This document shows, one piece after another, positions 52,263-61,891 of a stretch of 64,000 bases of DNA. The position numbers and the translations under genes are program-made. The stretch's first letter is position 1. The number at the start of each line of letters is the position of its first letter. The stretch is from contig CAWHZY010000001.1 in the NCBI GenBank assembly GCA_963833955.1, positions 62,001 through 126,000 of the forward strand, read 5' to 3'. The stretch comes from Roseiarcus sp963833955. Its GTDB lineage: Bacteria; Pseudomonadota; Alphaproteobacteria; Rhizobiales; Beijerinckiaceae. The notes beneath the pieces are model-generated. The model saw only the letters and a list, made by a program, of their open reading frames with translations. It made no database searches and had not been told where the DNA came from.

Positions 52263-52510
52263 TATTTGTGCCCTTCGTGGCGGCTCGCAAGGATTTCGGC
52301 AAGCGGCGCCTTGCGAGTCTTCTCCCGCAGCGCCTTCAGTCGCTTGATCGCCTCGGCGATCTCGGCCGCGCGTCGGTCCGTCTCGGGGACCACCCGGGCG
52401 ATCGTTTTGCCGTGGCGAGTGATGCGGACAGTGCGCCCGCGCTCGACTTCGTCCAGAAGCTCGGCCCATTTGGCCTTCGCTTCAGAGGCTTGATATTCGA
52501 GAATGTCCAT
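52259..52510 (-). CDS. Phd/YefM-family antitoxin
   Basis: An 83-residue antitoxin. The N-terminal DNA-binding part reads DILEYQASEAKAKWAELLDE followed by VERGRTVRITRHGKTIARVV, the Phd/YefM pattern. The C-terminal half (LKALREKTRKAPLAEILASR) is the toxin-binding tail. It is coupled by a 4-base overlap with the PIN toxin. The pair probably represses its own promoter. ATG 52510 begins the conserved part. Confidence 0.88.
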   Translation of the reverse strand: MDILEYQASEAKAKWAELLDEVERGRTVRITRHGKTIARVVPETDRRAAEIAEAIKRLKALREKTRKAPLAEILASRHEGHKY

Positions 52511-52615
52511 CGTGATATCGACCAGTCGATTTGACCGGTCAATATTGGCGCCTTTCACGCTCGATGGCAATGAACTGCAAACCTCCGCTTAACCTTTCCA
52601 TGGCGCCATCCTTCC

Positions 52616-53577
52616 GTGAGTAAGCCTCCCGCCGAATTCCCGGTTCTCCCCGCCGCGCCCGACCTCGCCGCGGCGGTCGCCGCCTGGCTTCACCATCTCG
52701 CCCACGAGCGCCGCCTGTCAGCAAGCACGATCGAGGCTTATGCCCGCGACGCCAGGCAATACCTCTCATTTCTCGGAAAACGTTTCGGCGCGCCGCCGGG
52801 CATCGGCGATTTCACCGACTGCGCGCCGGGCGACCTGCGCGCCTTTCTCGCCCACCGGAGAGCGGAAGGGGTCGAGGGCCGCTCGCTGCAGCGCGCGCTC
52901 TCCGGCCTTAAATCGCTCGCCCGCCATATCGCCCGCGAAGGCGGGCAAACCGCCGCGGCGCTCGGGGCCGTCCGCGCGCCCAAGGCGGGGCGGCGCCTGC
53001 CCCGGCCCTTGAGCCCGACAGACGCCAAGGCCATGACCACGACCGCATTGCGTGAGGGCGAAGAGCGCGAACCCTGGGTGCTGGCGCGCGACGCCGCGGT
53101 GCTGGCGCTCTGTTACGGCGCGGGCTTGCGCATCTCGGAGGCGCTCTCGATCCGACGCGCCGACGCGCCGAGTCGGGGAAACGGACGCCGTCACGATCGT
53201 CGGCAAGGGCCAGAAGTCGCGCTCGGCGCCGATCATTCCGCCGGTGCGCAAGGCGGTCGAGGACTATTTGTCGCTTTGCCCCTACGCTCTCAAGCCCGCC
53301 GGCCCGCTGTTCGTCGGCGCGAAAGGCGGACCCTTGTCGCCGCGCATCGTGCAACTGGCGATGGCGCGGATGCGCGGCGCGCTCGGCCTGCCCGAAACCG
53401 CGACGCCGCACGCGCTCCGCCATTCCTTCGCCACCCATCTTCTGGCTCGGGGGGGAGATCTTGCGCACCATCCAGGACCTGCTCGGCCACGCCTCGCTGT
53501 CCACGACGCAGGTCTATACGGGCGTCGACAGCGCGCGTCTGCTTGCGGCCTACCGCTCCGCCCATCCCAGGGCATAA
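52616..53577 (+). pseudogene. Tyrosine recombinase XerC/XerD-like, two frameshifts
   Basis: A site-specific recombinase. The N-terminal SAM-like domain has WLHHLAHERRLSASTIEAYA. The catalytic domain has CYGAGLRISEALSIRRADAP (first catalytic Arg). An extra base at about 53171 then breaks the frame, which resumes as VGETDAVTIVGKGQKSRSAP and TPHALRHSFATHLLARG (His and Arg). At the seven-G run 53449-53455 one G too many breaks it again, and the rest reads EILRTIQDLLGHASLSTTQV with YTGVDSARLL carrying the Tyr nucleophile. The whole is about 319 residues, the length of Xer proteins that resolve chromosome dimers. Probably intact in the organism. GTG 52616 is the start. Confidence 0.88.
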
Positions 53578-53654
53578 AGAGACGCTCCCTCCTATCGACG
53601 ACCTCTGGCGCGAGCCTTATGAAGGCGGCGCAAAATCCAAAGAGGTCAAAATCC

Positions 53655-54551
53655 ATGTCCGGCAAGCGCATTGTGTTCACCGGCGGAACCGGCAAAGCCG
53701 GCCGCCACGCCGTTCCGCATCTCGTCGCCCATGGCTATTCCGTCCTCAATGTCGACTTGAAGCCGCTCGACCTGCCGGGCGTGCCGACCCTGATCGCGGA
53801 CCTCACCGACAATGGCCAGGCGTTCAACGCGCTGACCACCCATGCCGACTTCGCCGGCTTCGACGATGGCCGTCCGCCGAGCCCGCCCGACGCGGTCGTG
53901 CATTTCGCCGCCATCCCGCGGGTGCTGATCGAGCCCGACAACGTCACTTTCACCACGAACGTCACCAGCACCTACAACGTCATCGAGGCGGCGATGAAGC
54001 TCGGCGTGCGCAAGGTCATCATCGCGTCGAGCGAGACCACTTACGGCGTCTGCTTCGCGGAGGGGGACAAGGACTTCCATTCGTTTCCGCTCGAGGAGGA
54101 CTACGACGTCGATCCGATGGATTCCTACGGCCTGTCCAAAGTCTGTAACGAGAAGACCGCGCGCGCTTTCGCCATGCGCTACAAGGCCGACATCTATGCG
54201 CTCAGGATCGGCAACGTGATCGAGCCGCATGAATACGGGCCGTTCAAGGGCTATGCCGCCAACCCGCCGATGCGCAAGCGCAACGCCTGGAGCTATATCG
54301 ACGCACGCGACCTCGGCGAGATCGTGCGCCTGTGCGTCGAGAAGGACGGGCTCGGCTTCCAGGTTTTCAACGCGACCAACGATACGATCACGCTCAACAT
54401 GTCCACCAGGGAGGCGCTGAAGCAGGTGGCGCCGAAGACGCCCGTCACGCGCGAGATGGGCGAGTTCGAAGCGCCCTTGTCGAACCGCAAGATCCGCGAA
54501 GTGCTGGGCTTCAAGGAGGCGCACAACTGGCGGACACACGTGGGCGGTTAA
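53655..54551 (+). CDS. NAD-dependent epimerase/dehydratase
   Basis: A 298-residue extended short-chain dehydrogenase. It has KRIVFTGGTGKAGRHAVPHL (G-x-x-G-x-x-G), DAVVHFAAIPRVL, ASSETTYGVCFAEGD and the catalytic Tyr/Lys in DSYGLSKVCNEKTARAF. The sugar-nucleotide substrate is not clear; close relatives are annotated as epimerases and uronate dehydrogenase-like proteins. ATG 53655 directly precedes the Rossmann strand. Confidence 0.88.
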   Translation: MSGKRIVFTGGTGKAGRHAVPHLVAHGYSVLNVDLKPLDLPGVPTLIADLTDNGQAFNALTTHADFAGFDDGRPPSPPDAVVHFAAIPRVLIEPDNVTFTTNVTSTYNVIEAAMKLGVRKVIIASSETTYGVCFAEGDKDFHSFPLEEDYDVDPMDSYGLSKVCNEKTARAFAMRYKADIYALRIGNVIEPHEYGPFKGYAANPPMRKRNAWSYIDARDLGEIVRLCVEKDGLGFQVFNATNDTITLNMSTREALKQVAPKTPVTREMGEFEAPLSNRKIREVLGFKEAHNWRTHVGG

Positions 54552-54782
54552 ATCCGTGGCTGCGGGAAAGTCTCTCGTTCCGAAGAGTTGTTGCCTTCAT
54601 CGCCCGCTTGTAAATCAGGGAGACCGGGGTTTTTCGTAGTCTTCGGCTGAAGCTGACCTAACGGAGAACCCCGACCCCTCGATTTGACCTGGCCGTCATG
54701 ACGACGATATATTCGCGTGATCGGTTGTATTTTCTTGTGACCTTTTCAAAAGGCCGCTCGGGGTCGATGAGGGGACGCCGCC

Positions 54783-56306
54783 ATGGGTATGGGTTGGGAA
54801 AAGCTGTTCAAGAACAACCCGACGCCAGCAAACAACTCGCGCGCCCTCGTCATCCGCCATGAGCCGGGGCAAGAGGGCCCCTCCGCCAATTCCGGCCCCG
54901 TCATCACCAGTCTGGGGGCCCTCGCGTCCGGCGATCACGGACCCAGCGGGGAAGCGACGCCGAAATCGCTGAAGGTCGCGCGCACTTTCAACTCGATTGG
55001 CCGACGCAACGAAGGTTTGCGCACGCATCTCGACGGCATCGAGCTCTCATTCCGCAATATCGAGGCCATCCGAACTCAGTTCTACGAAGCCCTGGGTCCG
55101 ATCGATCAGACGCTGATCGAGATCGAGCGAACGAAAGTCGCCCACCTCGATACGGAGCGCAAGTTCGAAGGGTTGAGCGAAGCGCACGAGCGCTTGCGGG
55201 CTGACCACGCCGTTTTGATGCTCGACCGCGATGCGCTGGGCATTCGACACCAGGAAGCATCGGAGCGGCTGAAGGATGTCGAGAAGGCGCTTGCCGCCGC
55301 CGAGGCCGCCGCCTCCGAGGCTCGAGCCGGGCTAGCAGAGCGGAAGGCGAAACTGGAGCGCACCGAGCGGGAGCTCGAAGACAATAAACGGCGCCTGCAC
55401 ACAGTTAGCGAACAACTGCCGGCGATTCGGGCGGAGTTCGGCGCCAAGGAGAAGCGCCTTCAAGAGGTCGAGCAGCAGCGGGCGGCCCTGCAGGACCAGA
55501 ATGCTCTCATGGCGCAGGAGAACAAGACGCTGCGCGCGAGGAGCGAAGAGATCGTGGCCAACAGCTCGAAGCTCAACAGGCAAGTGAGCGACCTCGAGGG
55601 CCGACGCGACGATCTGACCCGGCGCGTGGAGGAGCTTGAGGCGACATTGGCTCAGGAGCGCGCAGCCCACGCCAAGCTCAAAGCCGCTCACCTCGACGCC
55701 GCCGAATCGAACCGGCTGACCGCATCGAACCTGCGAGAAGAGCTTGGCGCGATGGCGTCGCGATCGGAAGCGGCCGAGAAGCTTCTGGCGGAAGCGCGCG
55801 GAAGCTTACGCGAACGCGAAGCTGAAATTCGCGGTTTCGAGCAGCGGGCGGTCGAAAGCGCGCTTGCCGCAAAATCCAGAGACGCGGTGCTCGCCGATGT
55901 CGAAAAGGACCTCGCGGCAACGCGTGCCTCGCACGCGGAAGTCGACGCCGTCCGCGCGACGCTCGATCAGCGATCGGCCGAGCTGGCCAAGGCGTTGGAG
56001 GCGAAGAGCGCGGCCTTGCAGCGCGCCGAGCAGAAGATTGCCGCGGTCGAAGGTCGCATCGTCGAGCAGAACAAGACGATGGAGTCGGAGCAGGAGGAGT
56101 TCGAGGCGAGACTGGCGAAGCTCAAGGAACAGCTTGAGGCCGAACAATCGGCTCGATCCTTCGCCGAAGGCGCGTTGCAGGCCGCGCGACAGGAACGCGG
56201 CTCCCGACGCCACGAGACTGAAGCCGCCCCGGGCGCCTCGCCGAAAGAACCGCCAACTCCGGCCAATGAGGGCGCGCGCGACAAGATCACCCGCCTGCGC
56301 GGCTGA
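54783..56306 (+). CDS. Long coiled-coil protein (crescentin-like filament candidate)
   Basis: A 507-residue protein. Residues 1-60 are disordered. The block SIGRRNEGLRTHLDGIELSF and IEAIRTQFYEALGPIDQTLI follows. Then come roughly 370 residues of unbroken heptad-type coiled coil rich in Glu, Ala, Arg and Leu, and a short Pro-rich tail ending KITRLRG. There is no signal or membrane segment. The layout, a short head, long rod and short tail, resembles bacterial intermediate-filament-like proteins such as crescentin, and its head motif is like those of rhizobial relatives; this is inference, as coiled coils align easily by chance. It starts with ATG 54783. Confidence 0.75.
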   Translation: MGMGWEKLFKNNPTPANNSRALVIRHEPGQEGPSANSGPVITSLGALASGDHGPSGEATPKSLKVARTFNSIGRRNEGLRTHLDGIELSFRNIEAIRTQFYEALGPIDQTLIEIERTKVAHLDTERKFEGLSEAHERLRADHAVLMLDRDALGIRHQEASERLKDVEKALAAAEAAASEARAGLAERKAKLERTERELEDNKRRLHTVSEQLPAIRAEFGAKEKRLQEVEQQRAALQDQNALMAQENKTLRARSEEIVANSSKLNRQVSDLEGRRDDLTRRVEELEATLAQERAAHAKLKAAHLDAAESNRLTASNLREELGAMASRSEAAEKLLAEARGSLREREAEIRGFEQRAVESALAAKSRDAVLADVEKDLAATRASHAEVDAVRATLDQRSAELAKALEAKSAALQRAEQKIAAVEGRIVEQNKTMESEQEEFEARLAKLKEQLEAEQSARSFAEGALQAARQERGSRRHETEAAPGASPKEPPTPANEGARDKITRLRG

Positions 56307-57094
56307 GCCGGCGCCGCTGCGTCGAAGGCGTTCGCCGGAGCCCTCGGATAGAAAAATCGGCAATTTCTTGCCAGTTTCGCTGGTGCGTGATATTGTTTTT
56401 CAGAAATCGGTTCAACCCGGCTGCTTCTCGATGGCTGTACGGGACGACGGAGCAACGAGGAGAGAAGCAACTCGCTAACCGCGCCGCAAACCATTGAAAT
56501 CGCTTAAAACCAACTCGTTAACTCACCTGCGTGCCGACGACGACAGACGAACAATTCGGGGCTCTGCGCAACTCATCGCGCTCAAACCGGCGCAACGGCG
56601 CGGACGCGCATTCGCGCTTCGGCCATAAGGCGATGATCGGTTCCGATCATCGAGTCTTGGTATAAGTTGCGTAAAAGCGCAGCCAAGCCTTTGGGATGAT
56701 TGCGCCGCGTAACTTTGTGCGCGGCGGCCCGGAATGGCAAAGGTCAAAGATAGCGTGGGCCCCGGCGCGCTTCGGCGGAACGGGGCCCTGTTCGCGGTCA
56801 GCGAAACTTCTGGGATGTTGCAGATGATAATCGGAGACGGACACGCTTGGCCTTCGCGCGCCAACTCCGCAAATGTTTGTCAGTGATGTTCAGAACGTCC
56901 TTCCGCTCTGGCATTTGGGGCGGTGATGGACGTTTGACCCTGTTCGTCCAGGGTCCCTACTCTTGGTCCGGCGGAGTCATGGCTACCCCGACTTTCTGCC
57001 GCTCCAAGGGGATCGAGCGGCGGCCGCGTCGTCCTCAAATTGCCTGTTCATGACGACGCGATGACATTGTGCCCCCGAGGCCGCGGCTGTCAAA
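56307..57094. other. Long intergenic region with repeat copy C
   Basis: 788 bases between the coiled-coil gene and the malic enzyme stop. It holds the truncated repeat at 56566-56663. A 68-codon plus-strand frame at 56847-57053 and a 65-codon minus-strand frame at 56647-56844 have no family features, so I do not call genes here. It may contain decayed sequence. Confidence 0.55.
56566..56663 (+). repeat. Dispersed palindromic repeat, copy C (5'-truncated)
   Basis: Matches copies A and B from GCGCAACTCATCGCGCTCAA to the right end TTGGTAT, but lacks the first ~17 bases including the left ATACCAA end and the left arm of the first hairpin. The right hairpin (CGATGATC/GATCATCG) is intact. Confidence 0.93.
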
Positions 57095-59416
57095 TCACAA
57101 TTCGCGCCCCAGATTGGGCGCGCGAGAAAACATCGCCGGTTCGCTCGCGGCTTCGGCCGCCGCGATCGCCGTCATGTTGACAATGCCGCGCGCCGTCACC
57201 GTGGGCGTCAGCACGTGCGCCGGCTTGGCCGGGCCAATGAGAATTGGCCCAATCGGCAGCGCGTCGGCGATGACGCGCGTGAGCTGCAGCGCCGTGCTAC
57301 CCGCATCGAGGTTCGGGAAGATCAGGACGTTGGCCTCGCCTTCGAGCCGTGAGTTCGAGATCACGCGCTTGCGCGCGACCAGCGACAGCGCGGTGTCGGC
57401 CTGCATTTCCCCGTCGACTTCGAGGTCAGGCGCGCGCTCCCGCAATAGACGCAGAGCCTCGCGCATCTTCAGCGCCGACGGCGTATCGGCCGAGCCGAAA
57501 TCGGAATGCGAAATCAGCGCGATCTTGGGTTCAAGACCGAAGCGGCGCACATGCACGGCGCAGGCGACCGCAGTCTCGGCGATCTCTTCCGCGCTCGGGT
57601 CGTAACGAACATGCGTGTCGGCCAGGAAATAGACGCCGGTGGAAGCGACGACCAGCGACAGAGCCGAGAAATCCTTCACCCCCGGCGCGAGCCCGACGAT
57701 GTCGCGAATATGGTCGAGTCGCGATGTGAAGCGTCCCTCGAGTCCGCAGATCAGCGCGTCCGCTTCGCCGCGGCGCACCGCGAGCGCGCCAATCACGCTC
57801 GGCGAAGTGCGGACCACGGTGCGCGCGACATCCGGCGTCACGCCCTTGCGGCCCGCAGCTTCGAGATAGGTCGCGACATAGCCGCGATAGCGAGGATCGT
57901 CCTCCGGATTGATGATTTCGAAATCGTCGCCGGCCTTGATCGTCAGGCCGAAGCGCTTGATGCGGTCTCTGATCACCTCCGGCCGGCCGATCAGGATGGG
58001 CTTCGCGAGCTGCTCCTCCAGCACCACCTGGGTCGCCCGCAGCACGCGTTCGTCTTCGCCTTCGGAGTAAATGACGGTCTTCATCGCCGCCCGCGCCTTG
58101 GCGAACAGCGGCTTCATGATGAACCCGGAACGGAAGACGAAGCGGTTGAGCTGATCGCGATAGGCGTCGAAATCGGCGATCGGCCGACGGGCGACGCCGC
58201 TCTCCATCGCCGCGCGCGCGACCGCCGGCGCGATGCGCAGCATCAGCCGCGGATCAAACGGGCTCGGGATCAGCGAAGTCTTCCCGAACAGCACGGATTG
58301 GCCGCCGTACGCTTGCGCCGCGACCTCGGAGGGGGTCTCGCGCGCCAGCGCTGCGATCGCCGCGACCGCCGCCTTCTTCATCGCCTCGTTGATCTCGCTC
58401 GCAACGACATCGAGAGCGCCGCGAAAGATGTAAGGAAAGCAAAGGACGTTGTTGACCTGGTTCGGATAATCGGAGCGGCCGGTGCAGATCATCGCATCCG
58501 GCCGGGTTTCAAGCGCGAGTTCCGGCATGATTTCCGGGTTCGGGTTGGCGAGCGCCATCACCAGAGGGTCGTTCGCCATCTGCCTGAGCATCTCGGGCTT
58601 CAGCACGCCGCCGGCCGAGAGGCCGAGGAAAATGTCCGCGCCGGGAATCGCGTCAGCGAGCGTGCGCGCGCTGGTGTCGCGGGCGTAGACCTCCTTCCAG
58701 CGGTCCATCAGCGTGTTGCGGCCTTTGTAGACGACCCCGTCGATGTCGCAGACGATGATGTTGTCGCGGCTCGCGCCGAGCGAGACGAGAAGGTTGAGCG
58801 AAGCGAGCGCCGCCGCGCCAGCGCCGGAGCAAACGATCTTGACCTCGCCGATCCGCTTGCCGGTGAGCTCAAGCGCGTTGACGATCGCCGCGGAAACAAT
58901 GATCGCCGTCCCGTGCTGATCGTCGTGGAACACGGGAATACCCATGCGGGCCTTCGCCTTCTCCTCGACATCGAAACACTCGGGCCCCTTGATGTCCTCG
59001 AGGTTGATTCCGCCGAAGGTCGGTTCGAGCGCGACGATGACGTCGACCAGCTTGTCGACGTTCAGTTCCGCGACTTCAATGTCGAAGACATCGATGCCGG
59101 CGAATTTCTTGAACAGAACCGCCTTGCCTTCCATCACCGGCTTCGACGCCAGAGGACCGATGGCGCCGAGACCCAACACCGCTGTGCCGTTGGTGAGGAC
59201 TGCGACCAGATTCTGGCGCCCGGTGTAGATCGCCGCGCTGTGGGGATCGGCCGCGATCGCCAAACAGGGAAAGGCCACACCCGGCGAATAGGCAAGTGCA
59301 AGGTCCCGCTGGTTAGCGAGGGGTTTGGTGGCGACGATCTCCAGTTTCCCAGGACGCGGCGCGCTGTGAAACAGCAGGGCGTCCGCCTTGAGATCGGCTT
59401 CGCCTTCCAAAGGCAT
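57095..59416 (-). CDS. maeB: NADP-dependent malic enzyme with phosphotransacetylase-like C-terminus
   Basis: A 773-residue MaeB. Residues 1-425 are the malic enzyme: LALAYSPGVAFPCLAIAADP, ALEPTFGGINLEDIKGPECF, GIPVFHDDQHGTAIIVSAAI and VCSGAGAAALASLNLLVSLG (dinucleotide fold). Residues about 430-773 are a phosphate-acetyltransferase-like regulatory domain (YSEGEDERVLRATQVVLEEQ, GPILIGPAKPAHVLTPTVTA). It decarboxylates malate to pyruvate with NADP reduction; the C-terminal domain usually senses acetyl-CoA. ATG 59416 is the family start. Confidence 0.96.
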   Translation of the reverse strand: MPLEGEADLKADALLFHSAPRPGKLEIVATKPLANQRDLALAYSPGVAFPCLAIAADPHSAAIYTGRQNLVAVLTNGTAVLGLGAIGPLASKPVMEGKAVLFKKFAGIDVFDIEVAELNVDKLVDVIVALEPTFGGINLEDIKGPECFDVEEKAKARMGIPVFHDDQHGTAIIVSAAIVNALELTGKRIGEVKIVCSGAGAAALASLNLLVSLGASRDNIIVCDIDGVVYKGRNTLMDRWKEVYARDTSARTLADAIPGADIFLGLSAGGVLKPEMLRQMANDPLVMALANPNPEIMPELALETRPDAMICTGRSDYPNQVNNVLCFPYIFRGALDVVASEINEAMKKAAVAAIAALARETPSEVAAQAYGGQSVLFGKTSLIPSPFDPRLMLRIAPAVARAAMESGVARRPIADFDAYRDQLNRFVFRSGFIMKPLFAKARAAMKTVIYSEGEDERVLRATQVVLEEQLAKPILIGRPEVIRDRIKRFGLTIKAGDDFEIINPEDDPRYRGYVATYLEAAGRKGVTPDVARTVVRTSPSVIGALAVRRGEADALICGLEGRFTSRLDHIRDIVGLAPGVKDFSALSLVVASTGVYFLADTHVRYDPSAEEIAETAVACAVHVRRFGLEPKIALISHSDFGSADTPSALKMREALRLLRERAPDLEVDGEMQADTALSLVARKRVISNSRLEGEANVLIFPNLDAGSTALQLTRVIADALPIGPILIGPAKPAHVLTPTVTARGIVNMTAIAAAEAASEPAMFSRAPNLGREL

Positions 59417-59509
59417 TAGCGCTTCCTGTCGTTTTCGAGCCTGGGACAGATGCCCTATAGCGCCGTTTGGAACAAGTGCGCAGGCAAGGCGTCGGCGCGC
59501 CCTCTTCAA

Positions 59510-60430
59510 CTACTGCCCTTGGTCCGACGCCCCCGGATCCGGCTGCGCGGCGGCCTGCGTCTCAACCGGGGGACGAGCAGGCGGGACGTTGGGCTCGGCC
59601 AGTTGCTGGACCACCGCCTGCTCTATGGTCGGCTGCCGCGCGCCCGACGGCTGTTCGCGAAGATAAGCATCCCACTGCTCCTTCGTCCCGTAGAAGACGT
59701 CGCGATCGACGTTGCCGTTGATCCCGGGCGTCTGCCCGTCGGACTGATATTGCCAGAACGCCCAAGCGCGCGATCCGTACTTGACCGCGGGATGATATTT
59801 GGTGGACCTGACCCAGATCGGATAGTCGGAGAAAGCGCCGCCCGACAGGATGGCCTCGTAGAAGTCCACCGTCGTGTAGATGATCGGCCGCTTGCCATAG
59901 TGGCGCTCCATTTCCTCGAGCATCACCCTCATGTCGGCCGCCGCGCCTTCCGGAGTGAGATGGCGGTGGCAGGTTTTCGATGTCGGCGTCGCCTCGACGT
60001 CGAGCACCGGAGGCAGCGCATCGTCCTCGACTGGCGCATTCTGCTCGAAAAAGGCCATCTCCTCCATCGGCGGCCGACACCAATAAACGAAATGATAGGC
60101 GCCGTGCGGCACGCCAGCGGTTTTCGCGCCGGTCCAATTGGCCTGGAAACGCTCGTCGGCGCGATCGCCGCCTTCGGTCGCTTTGATCCAGGCGAACTTG
60201 ACCCCGCTGCTGGCGACCGCGTTCCAATCGATGTCGCCTTGGAACTTCGAGACGTCAATTCCGTGGACCGGATAGTCGTGCGGCCTCGGAAAGCTTGTCT
60301 TAACCATGCCTGAAGGAAGGTCGGCGATGTCAATGGGACCAGCGCCGCCGCCGCAACCCGCTAGAACGGCCGCGAACGCGAGGGCGGCGCACGAGCGCAG
60401 GCGGGAAAGGAAAATCTTGCCGTCCGGCAT
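59510..60430 (-). CDS. GH25 lysozyme-like lipoprotein
   Basis: A 306-residue exported protein. The signal ends in a lipobox (LAFAAVLAGC, Cys to be lipidated). The GH25 domain follows: YPVHGIDVSKFQGDIDWNAV (first catalytic-site Asp), WIKATEGGDRADERF, GAYHFVYWCRPP, ALPPVLDVEATP (Asp and Glu of the active site), RPIIYTTVDFYEAIL and AFWQYQSDGQTPGINGNVDR. It would cut peptidoglycan between MurNAc and GlcNAc, tethered to a membrane. The C-terminal ~45 residues are Pro/Gln/Ala-rich linker. ATG 60430 preferred to GTG 60436. Confidence 0.92.
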   Translation of the reverse strand: MPDGKIFLSRLRSCAALAFAAVLAGCGGGAGPIDIADLPSGMVKTSFPRPHDYPVHGIDVSKFQGDIDWNAVASSGVKFAWIKATEGGDRADERFQANWTGAKTAGVPHGAYHFVYWCRPPMEEMAFFEQNAPVEDDALPPVLDVEATPTSKTCHRHLTPEGAAADMRVMLEEMERHYGKRPIIYTTVDFYEAILSGGAFSDYPIWVRSTKYHPAVKYGSRAWAFWQYQSDGQTPGINGNVDRDVFYGTKEQWDAYLREQPSGARQPTIEQAVVQQLAEPNVPPARPPVETQAAAQPDPGASDQGQ

Positions 60431-60806
60431 TGTCACCCTGGTCCCAATCGATCCGAAACTGAATTCACACCGGACGACCGAATTAGAGCGATCCTCGTAA
60501 CGCTTCGTTAATGCACATCGTTAACGCGCGCAGGCAAGCCTGATTACCGAGCTGCTGCGCATCCCACGAAGAAGTCCCTGTATGTCTTGCCGACTGGACC
60601 TGTCAATGCGGTTGAGGTCGCGCCGAATACAACACGAACCGGAGCGCCCGCAGCGTTTGGAGGCCGGGCGTCGCCGTCTTCGTGTTTTCCGCGCGCGTCT
60701 TATATATGCTGCTCGTCGAGGATTCGCCGGATTATTTGGCGACGACGCGCTTTTTTGCGATCGTCGAGAGCAAACGGCGTTTGCGCCCGAAGATTAGGAT
60801 GAGATT
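60431..60806. other. Divergent promoter region
   Basis: 376 bases between the GH25 start and the Rrf2 regulator start, without a supported gene. TTATATATG at about 60700 is a plausible -10 area for the regulator. CGTTAATGCACATCGTTAAC near 60506 repeats CGTTAA, but its meaning is unclear. Confidence 0.45.
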
Positions 60807-61256
60807 GTGCTCACGAAGAAGGGGAAGTACGGCCTCAAGGCCATGGTCCATCTCGCCGGACTAGAGCCGGATGCTCTGGCTCAAGTAGCGGACATCGCCA
60901 AAACCAATTCGATCTCGAAAAAGTTCCTCGACCATATCCTGACCGAGCTCAGACACGCTGGTCTCGTCTACTCCAAGAAAGGCAAAGGCGGCGGCTACGC
61001 TCTCGCCCGCCCGGCGCATGAGATCCGGGTCGGCGCGATCGTGCGTGCTCTTGACGGTCCCTTGGCCCCAATCCAGTGCGCTTCGGTCACCGCATTTCGA
61101 CCTTGCGACGATTGCGGCGATCTCAAGTCCTGCTCGGTCCGCCTGATCATGGTCGAAGCGCGCAACGCGATCGCCAACGTCCTCGATCGTTGCACGCTCG
61201 CCGAGATGCGCGCGCGCTCGTCCGCAGATGACCGGGAGCTGATGTACCACATATAG
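60807..61256 (+). CDS. Rrf2-family transcriptional regulator
   Basis: A 149-residue winged-helix regulator. MLTKKGKYGLKAMVHLAGLE, then SKKFLDHILTELRHAGLVYS and KKGKGGGYALARPAHEIRVG are the Rrf2 DNA-binding blocks. A Cys cluster follows (C-ASVTAFRP-C-DD-C-GDLKS-C), compatible with a [Fe-S] cluster as in IscR or RirA. It may sense iron, redox or NO; its targets are unknown and no isc/suf genes are near. The start is GTG 60807. Confidence 0.9.
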   Translation: MLTKKGKYGLKAMVHLAGLEPDALAQVADIAKTNSISKKFLDHILTELRHAGLVYSKKGKGGGYALARPAHEIRVGAIVRALDGPLAPIQCASVTAFRPCDDCGDLKSCSVRLIMVEARNAIANVLDRCTLAEMRARSSADDRELMYHI

Positions 61257-61289
61257 GCGGGGCCGCCCGGTCAACCGCTGTTCGCCGCT

Positions 61290-61847
61290 TTAGATCGGCT
61301 CCGGCCCGCGTGAGATGGCGGCGACGCCGGTGCGCGAGACCTCGACCAGCCCGATGGGGCGCATGAGCTCGACGAAATCGTCGATCTTGCGCGGCGCGCC
61401 GGTCAGTTCGAAAATGAAGCTCTCGATGGTGGCGTCGATCACCTTCGCGCGGAAAGCGTCGGCGAGGCGCATCGCCTCAACTCGGTTCTCGCCCTTGCCC
61501 TTGACTTTGATCATCGCCAGTTCCCGCTCGATCGCGCGCACGGACAAGGTCAGGTCGTTCACCGTATGAACGGGAACCAACCGCTCGAGCTGGTGGCGGA
61601 TCTGCTCAATAATTTCCGGTGTGCCGGAGGTGACAATGGTGATGCGCGAAAGATGCGTCTCGTGCGTAACCTCCGCGACGGTCAAGCTTTCGATGTTGTA
61701 CCCGCGTCCCGCGAACATGCCGACGACGCGGGCGAGCACCCCCGGCTCGTTGTCGACCAGCACCGAAAGCGTGTGAGTTTCAATATTGGATTTCGCCGTC
61801 GCCGAAGAATAGGGCGAGAGCGGTTGAAGGATCGAGGTCTTGCTCAT
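61290..61847 (-). CDS. ilvH: Acetolactate synthase small (regulatory) subunit
   Basis: A 185-residue IlvH. The ACT domain reads THTLSVLVDNEPGVLARVVG and MFAGRGYNIESLTVAEVTHE, which gives valine feedback control. The C-terminal domain has FIFELTGAPRKIDDFVELMR, then PIGLVEVSRTGVAAISRG. It activates and regulates IlvB in branched-chain amino-acid synthesis. Unusually, a threonine-dehydratase gene lies between it and ilvB. Confidence 0.95.
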   Translation of the reverse strand: MSKTSILQPLSPYSSATAKSNIETHTLSVLVDNEPGVLARVVGMFAGRGYNIESLTVAEVTHETHLSRITIVTSGTPEIIEQIRHQLERLVPVHTVNDLTLSVRAIERELAMIKVKGKGENRVEAMRLADAFRAKVIDATIESFIFELTGAPRKIDDFVELMRPIGLVEVSRTGVAAISRGPEPI

Positions 61848-61891
61848 GCGAGTAATGTCCCAAGTTGGCGGCGACGAATCGTCTGTTTTGC

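Noticed and set aside
56847..57053. 68-codon plus-strand frame after repeat copy C
   Set aside because: No resemblance to any family and no convincing start signal; likely chance.
57506..59419. 637-codon plus-strand open frame opposite the malic enzyme
   Set aside because: Antisense shadow of maeB with no recognisable domain.
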